This document shows, piece by piece, positions 43,436 to 45,613 of a stretch of 45,613 nt of DNA. The DNA lies in contig CAMAFR010000016.1 of NCBI GenBank assembly GCA_945833835.1, positions 1-45,613 of the forward strand, in the 5' to 3' direction. The stretch's first letter is position 1. The number at the start of each line of letters is the position of its first letter. The notes beneath the pieces were generated by a model. That model saw only the letters and a list, made by a program, of their open reading frames with translations, had not been told where the DNA came from and ran no database searches. A program made the translations under genes and the position numbers. Source of the stretch: an uncultured Bacteroides sp. (GTDB lineage: Bacteria; Bacteroidota; Bacteroidia; Bacteroidales; Bacteroidaceae).

Positions 43436-45613
43436 ATGAAAACAGACGTCTTTGCCAACAGGCACACGGGCATCGCGCAGGCAGACCTCCCCGCCATGCT
43501 CCAGAAAATAGGGGTAGGGTCGGTAGAAGAGCTCATCGACAAGACCATCCCCGCGCAGATACGGCTGAAGGCACCGCTGCGGCTGGCCCCGGCCATGACC
43601 GAACGCGAGCTGGCCGCGCACCTGGCGCAGCTGGCCGCACAGAACAAGAACTACAAGACCTACATCGGGCAGGGCTGGTATGACACCGTCACGCCGGCCG
43701 TCATCCAGCGCAACGTGCTGGAGAACCCGGTGTGGTACACCTCCTACACCCCCTACCAGACCGAGATCTCGCAGGGCCGGCTGGAAGCCCTGATGAACTT
43801 CCAGACCGCCGTGAGCGACCTCACCGCCATGCCGCTGGCCAACTGCTCGCTGCTCGACGAGGCCACCGCCGCCGCCGAGGCCGCCACCATGATGTACGGC
43901 CTGCGCAGCCGCGCCCAGCAGAAGGCCGGCGTGTGCACGCTCTTCGTGGACGAGGAGATCTTCCCCCAGCACCTGGCCGTGCTGCGCACCCGCACCGCGC
44001 CGCAGGGCATCCGCCTGATCACGGGCAGCTACAAGGACTGCGACTTCAGCCGGGGCGACCTCTTCGGGTGCATCGTGCAGTACCCCAACAACAGCGGCAG
44101 CGTGGAGGACTACCGCGCCTTCACCGCCCGGGCCCATGAGGCGGGCTGCAAGGTGGCCGTCGACGCCGACCTCCTGAGCCTCGTGCTGCTCGTGCCGCCC
44201 GGCGAGTGGGGCGCCGACATCGTCTTCGGCAGCTCGCAGCGGCTGGGCGTGCCCCTGTTCTACGGCGGCCCCTCGGCGGCCTACTTCGCCACCCTCGACG
44301 AGTACAAGCGCAACATGCCGGGACGCATCATCGGGCTCTCCAAAGACAAATACGGCCACCTGTGCTACCGCATGGCCCTCCAGACGCGCGAACAGCACAT
44401 CAAGCGCGAGAAGGCCACCTCCAACATCTGCACGGCCCAGGCCCTGCCCGCCATCATGGCCGGCTTCTACGCCGTCTACCACGGGCCCGACGGCCTCAAG
44501 GAGATAGCCAAGCGCATCCACAGCATCGCCACCTGGCTCAACCGGCAGCTGCAGCACCTGGGCTACACGCAGCGCAACGCGGTGTTCTTCGACACGCTGC
44601 GCCTCGGCCTGCCCGACCACGTGTCGCCGCAGAAGCTGCGCACCATCGCCCTGAGCAAGGACGTGAACCTGCGCTACTTCGACAACAGCGAGGTGGGGCT
44701 CAGCATTGACGAGACCACCACCCTGGCCGACGCCAACCGCCTGCTGTCCATCTTCGCCATCGCTGCCGAGGAGAGCGTGCAGGAGGCCGAAGACATCCCC
44801 GAGGCCTCGTCGCTCACCCGCGAGCTGCGCCGCCGCACGGGCTTCCTCACCCACGAGGTCTTCAGCCGCCACCACACCGAGACCGAGATGATGCGCTACA
44901 TCAAACGCCTGGACCGCAAGGACATCTCGCTCACCCACTCCATGATCTCGCTGGGCTCGTGCACCATGAAGCTCAACGCCGCCGCCGAGCTGCTGCCCCT
45001 GAGCCAGCCGGCCTGGAACGGCATCCACCCGCTCGTGCCCGAAGACCAGGCACAGGGCTACCGGCAGCTGATGCACCTGCTGGCCGCACAGCTCAAGACC
45101 ATCACGGGGCTCGACGGCGTGACCTTCCAGCCCAACTCGGGCGCGGCCGGCGAATACACGGGGCTGCGCGTCATCCGCAGCTACCTCGACAGCATCGGGC
45201 AGGGACACCGCCGCCTCGTGCTGATACCGGCCTCGGCCCACGGCACCAACCCGGCCTCGGCCGTGCAGGCGGGCTACCAGACCCTGACCTGCGCCTGCGA
45301 CGCGAAGGGCAACGTAGACGTGGACGACCTGCGCCAGAAGGCCGAAGCCCACAAGGACGAGCTGGCCGCACTGATGATTACCTACCCCTCCACACACGGC
45401 ATCTTCGAGCCGGACATCGTGGAGATCTGCCGCATCATCCACGCCTGCGGCGCACAGGTGTACATGGACGGGGCCAACATGAACGCGCAGGTGGGGCTCA
45501 CCAACCCGGGCACCATCGGGGCGGACGTGTGCCACCTGAACCTGCACAAGACCTTCGCCAGCCCGCACGGCGGCGGCGGCCCCGGCGTGGGCCCTGTCTG
45601 CGTGGCCGCCCAC
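43436..45613 (+). CDS. gcvP: Glycine dehydrogenase (decarboxylating), P-protein; cut by the window edge
   Basis: The first 726 codons of a PLP enzyme that normally has about 950. It decarboxylates glycine and passes the aminomethyl group to the lipoylated H-protein in the glycine cleavage system. It starts MKTDVFANRHTGIAQADLPA. The first half includes NKNYKTYIGQGWYDTVTPAV and NCSLLDEATAAAEAATMMYG. The catalytic half has MISLGSCTMKLNAAAEL, QPNSGAAGEYTGLRVI, and the PLP lysine at about 705 in HLNLHKTFASPHGGGGPGVG. There is no stop before base 45613. An open frame of similar length exists on the opposite strand, but all recognisable protein sequence is on this one. Confidence 0.97.
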   Translation, partial: MKTDVFANRHTGIAQADLPAMLQKIGVGSVEELIDKTIPAQIRLKAPLRLAPAMTERELAAHLAQLAAQNKNYKTYIGQGWYDTVTPAVIQRNVLENPVWYTSYTPYQTEISQGRLEALMNFQTAVSDLTAMPLANCSLLDEATAAAEAATMMYGLRSRAQQKAGVCTLFVDEEIFPQHLAVLRTRTAPQGIRLITGSYKDCDFSRGDLFGCIVQYPNNSGSVEDYRAFTARAHEAGCKVAVDADLLSLVLLVPPGEWGADIVFGSSQRLGVPLFYGGPSAAYFATLDEYKRNMPGRIIGLSKDKYGHLCYRMALQTREQHIKREKATSNICTAQALPAIMAGFYAVYHGPDGLKEIAKRIHSIATWLNRQLQHLGYTQRNAVFFDTLRLGLPDHVSPQKLRTIALSKDVNLRYFDNSEVGLSIDETTTLADANRLLSIFAIAAEESVQEAEDIPEASSLTRELRRRTGFLTHEVFSRHHTETEMMRYIKRLDRKDISLTHSMISLGSCTMKLNAAAELLPLSQPAWNGIHPLVPEDQAQGYRQLMHLLAAQLKTITGLDGVTFQPNSGAAGEYTGLRVIRSYLDSIGQGHRRLVLIPASAHGTNPASAVQAGYQTLTCACDAKGNVDVDDLRQKAEAHKDELAALMITYPSTHGIFEPDIVEICRIIHACGAQVYMDGANMNAQVGLTNPGTIGADVCHLNLHKTFASPHGGGGPGVGPVCVAAH

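Noticed and set aside
43418..45613. A 731-codon open frame on the minus strand across gcvP
   Set aside because: It is a composition effect of GC-rich codons. All family motifs, including the PLP lysine, read on the plus strand; the antisense protein is Val/Gly/His-rich without any fold signal.

Overview
This window comes from a Bacteroidales chromosome, most likely a Bacteroidaceae gut commensal with GC-rich core genes. The evidence is the full Rnf operon headed by rseC, the rlmH/nadC/DUF4923 block, lepA next to a single-ACT threonine ammonia-lyase, Bacteroidota-only families (DUF6175, DUF4923, DUF6340), the rarity of Shine-Dalgarno sequences, and repeated promoters of the Bacteroidota type (a TTG/TTTG box about 20 bases before TAnnTTTG). 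All calls come from reading the sequence and from memory of protein families; no search was run.

Bases 1-10.6 kb are an accessory region, visibly more AT-rich than the rest. It opens with low-complexity and dispersed repeats, then a ribbon-helix-helix antitoxin whose YafQ-type toxin partner is broken by one extra A in an A7 run. A GC-rich, multiply frameshifted remnant of a mobile-element protein follows. A good promoter near 1756-1786 then starts an unusually long (about 445 base) structured leader ahead of a seven-gene, same-strand cluster of envelope proteins (2238-10622): a polytopic protein with a lipocalin-like tail, a CsgG/LpoB-like exported protein, a DUF6175 protein, a large LPP20-type multidomain protein, an LPP20 lipoprotein, another exported protein, and an exported transglutaminase-fold protein with an intact Cys-His-Asp triad. 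A 195-bp MITE-like element with perfect 22-bp inverted ends sits inside the cluster. This cluster is the best candidate here for an undescribed system.

Bases 10.6-21.5 kb return to GC-rich core genes. After a four-unit, exactly 23-bp-period array of palindromes come a short-chain dehydrogenase, a lipoprotein, a HAD phosphatase, a MarC protein, rlmH (minus strand), nadC, a DUF4923 protein, a MalY/PatB-type aminotransferase, and a 1427-residue Dna2-like nuclease-helicase.

Bases 21.7-32.8 kb are mostly minus strand: galE; the Rnf ion-translocating ferredoxin:NAD oxidoreductase operon (rseC-rnfB-C-D-G-E-A) ending in a strong terminator; threonine ammonia-lyase; lepA; and an esterase. RnfG carries a striking C-terminal tail of cysteine pentad repeats. 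Bases 33-38.4 kb hold valS (plus), a NAPE-PLD-like metallo-hydrolase, an acidic protein and a DUF6340 lipoprotein (all minus).

Bases 38.4-39.6 kb form a small island: a tRNA-Pro gene, a degenerate second copy of it about 0.9 kb away with duplicated flanks, and between them a three-gene cassette of tiny membrane proteins, two of which share the same C-terminus. The window ends with a second HAD phosphatase, lipB, a DUF3298-type lipoprotein, rsmG, a glyoxalase-II-like hydrolase, and the first 726 codons of gcvP, which runs off the right edge.
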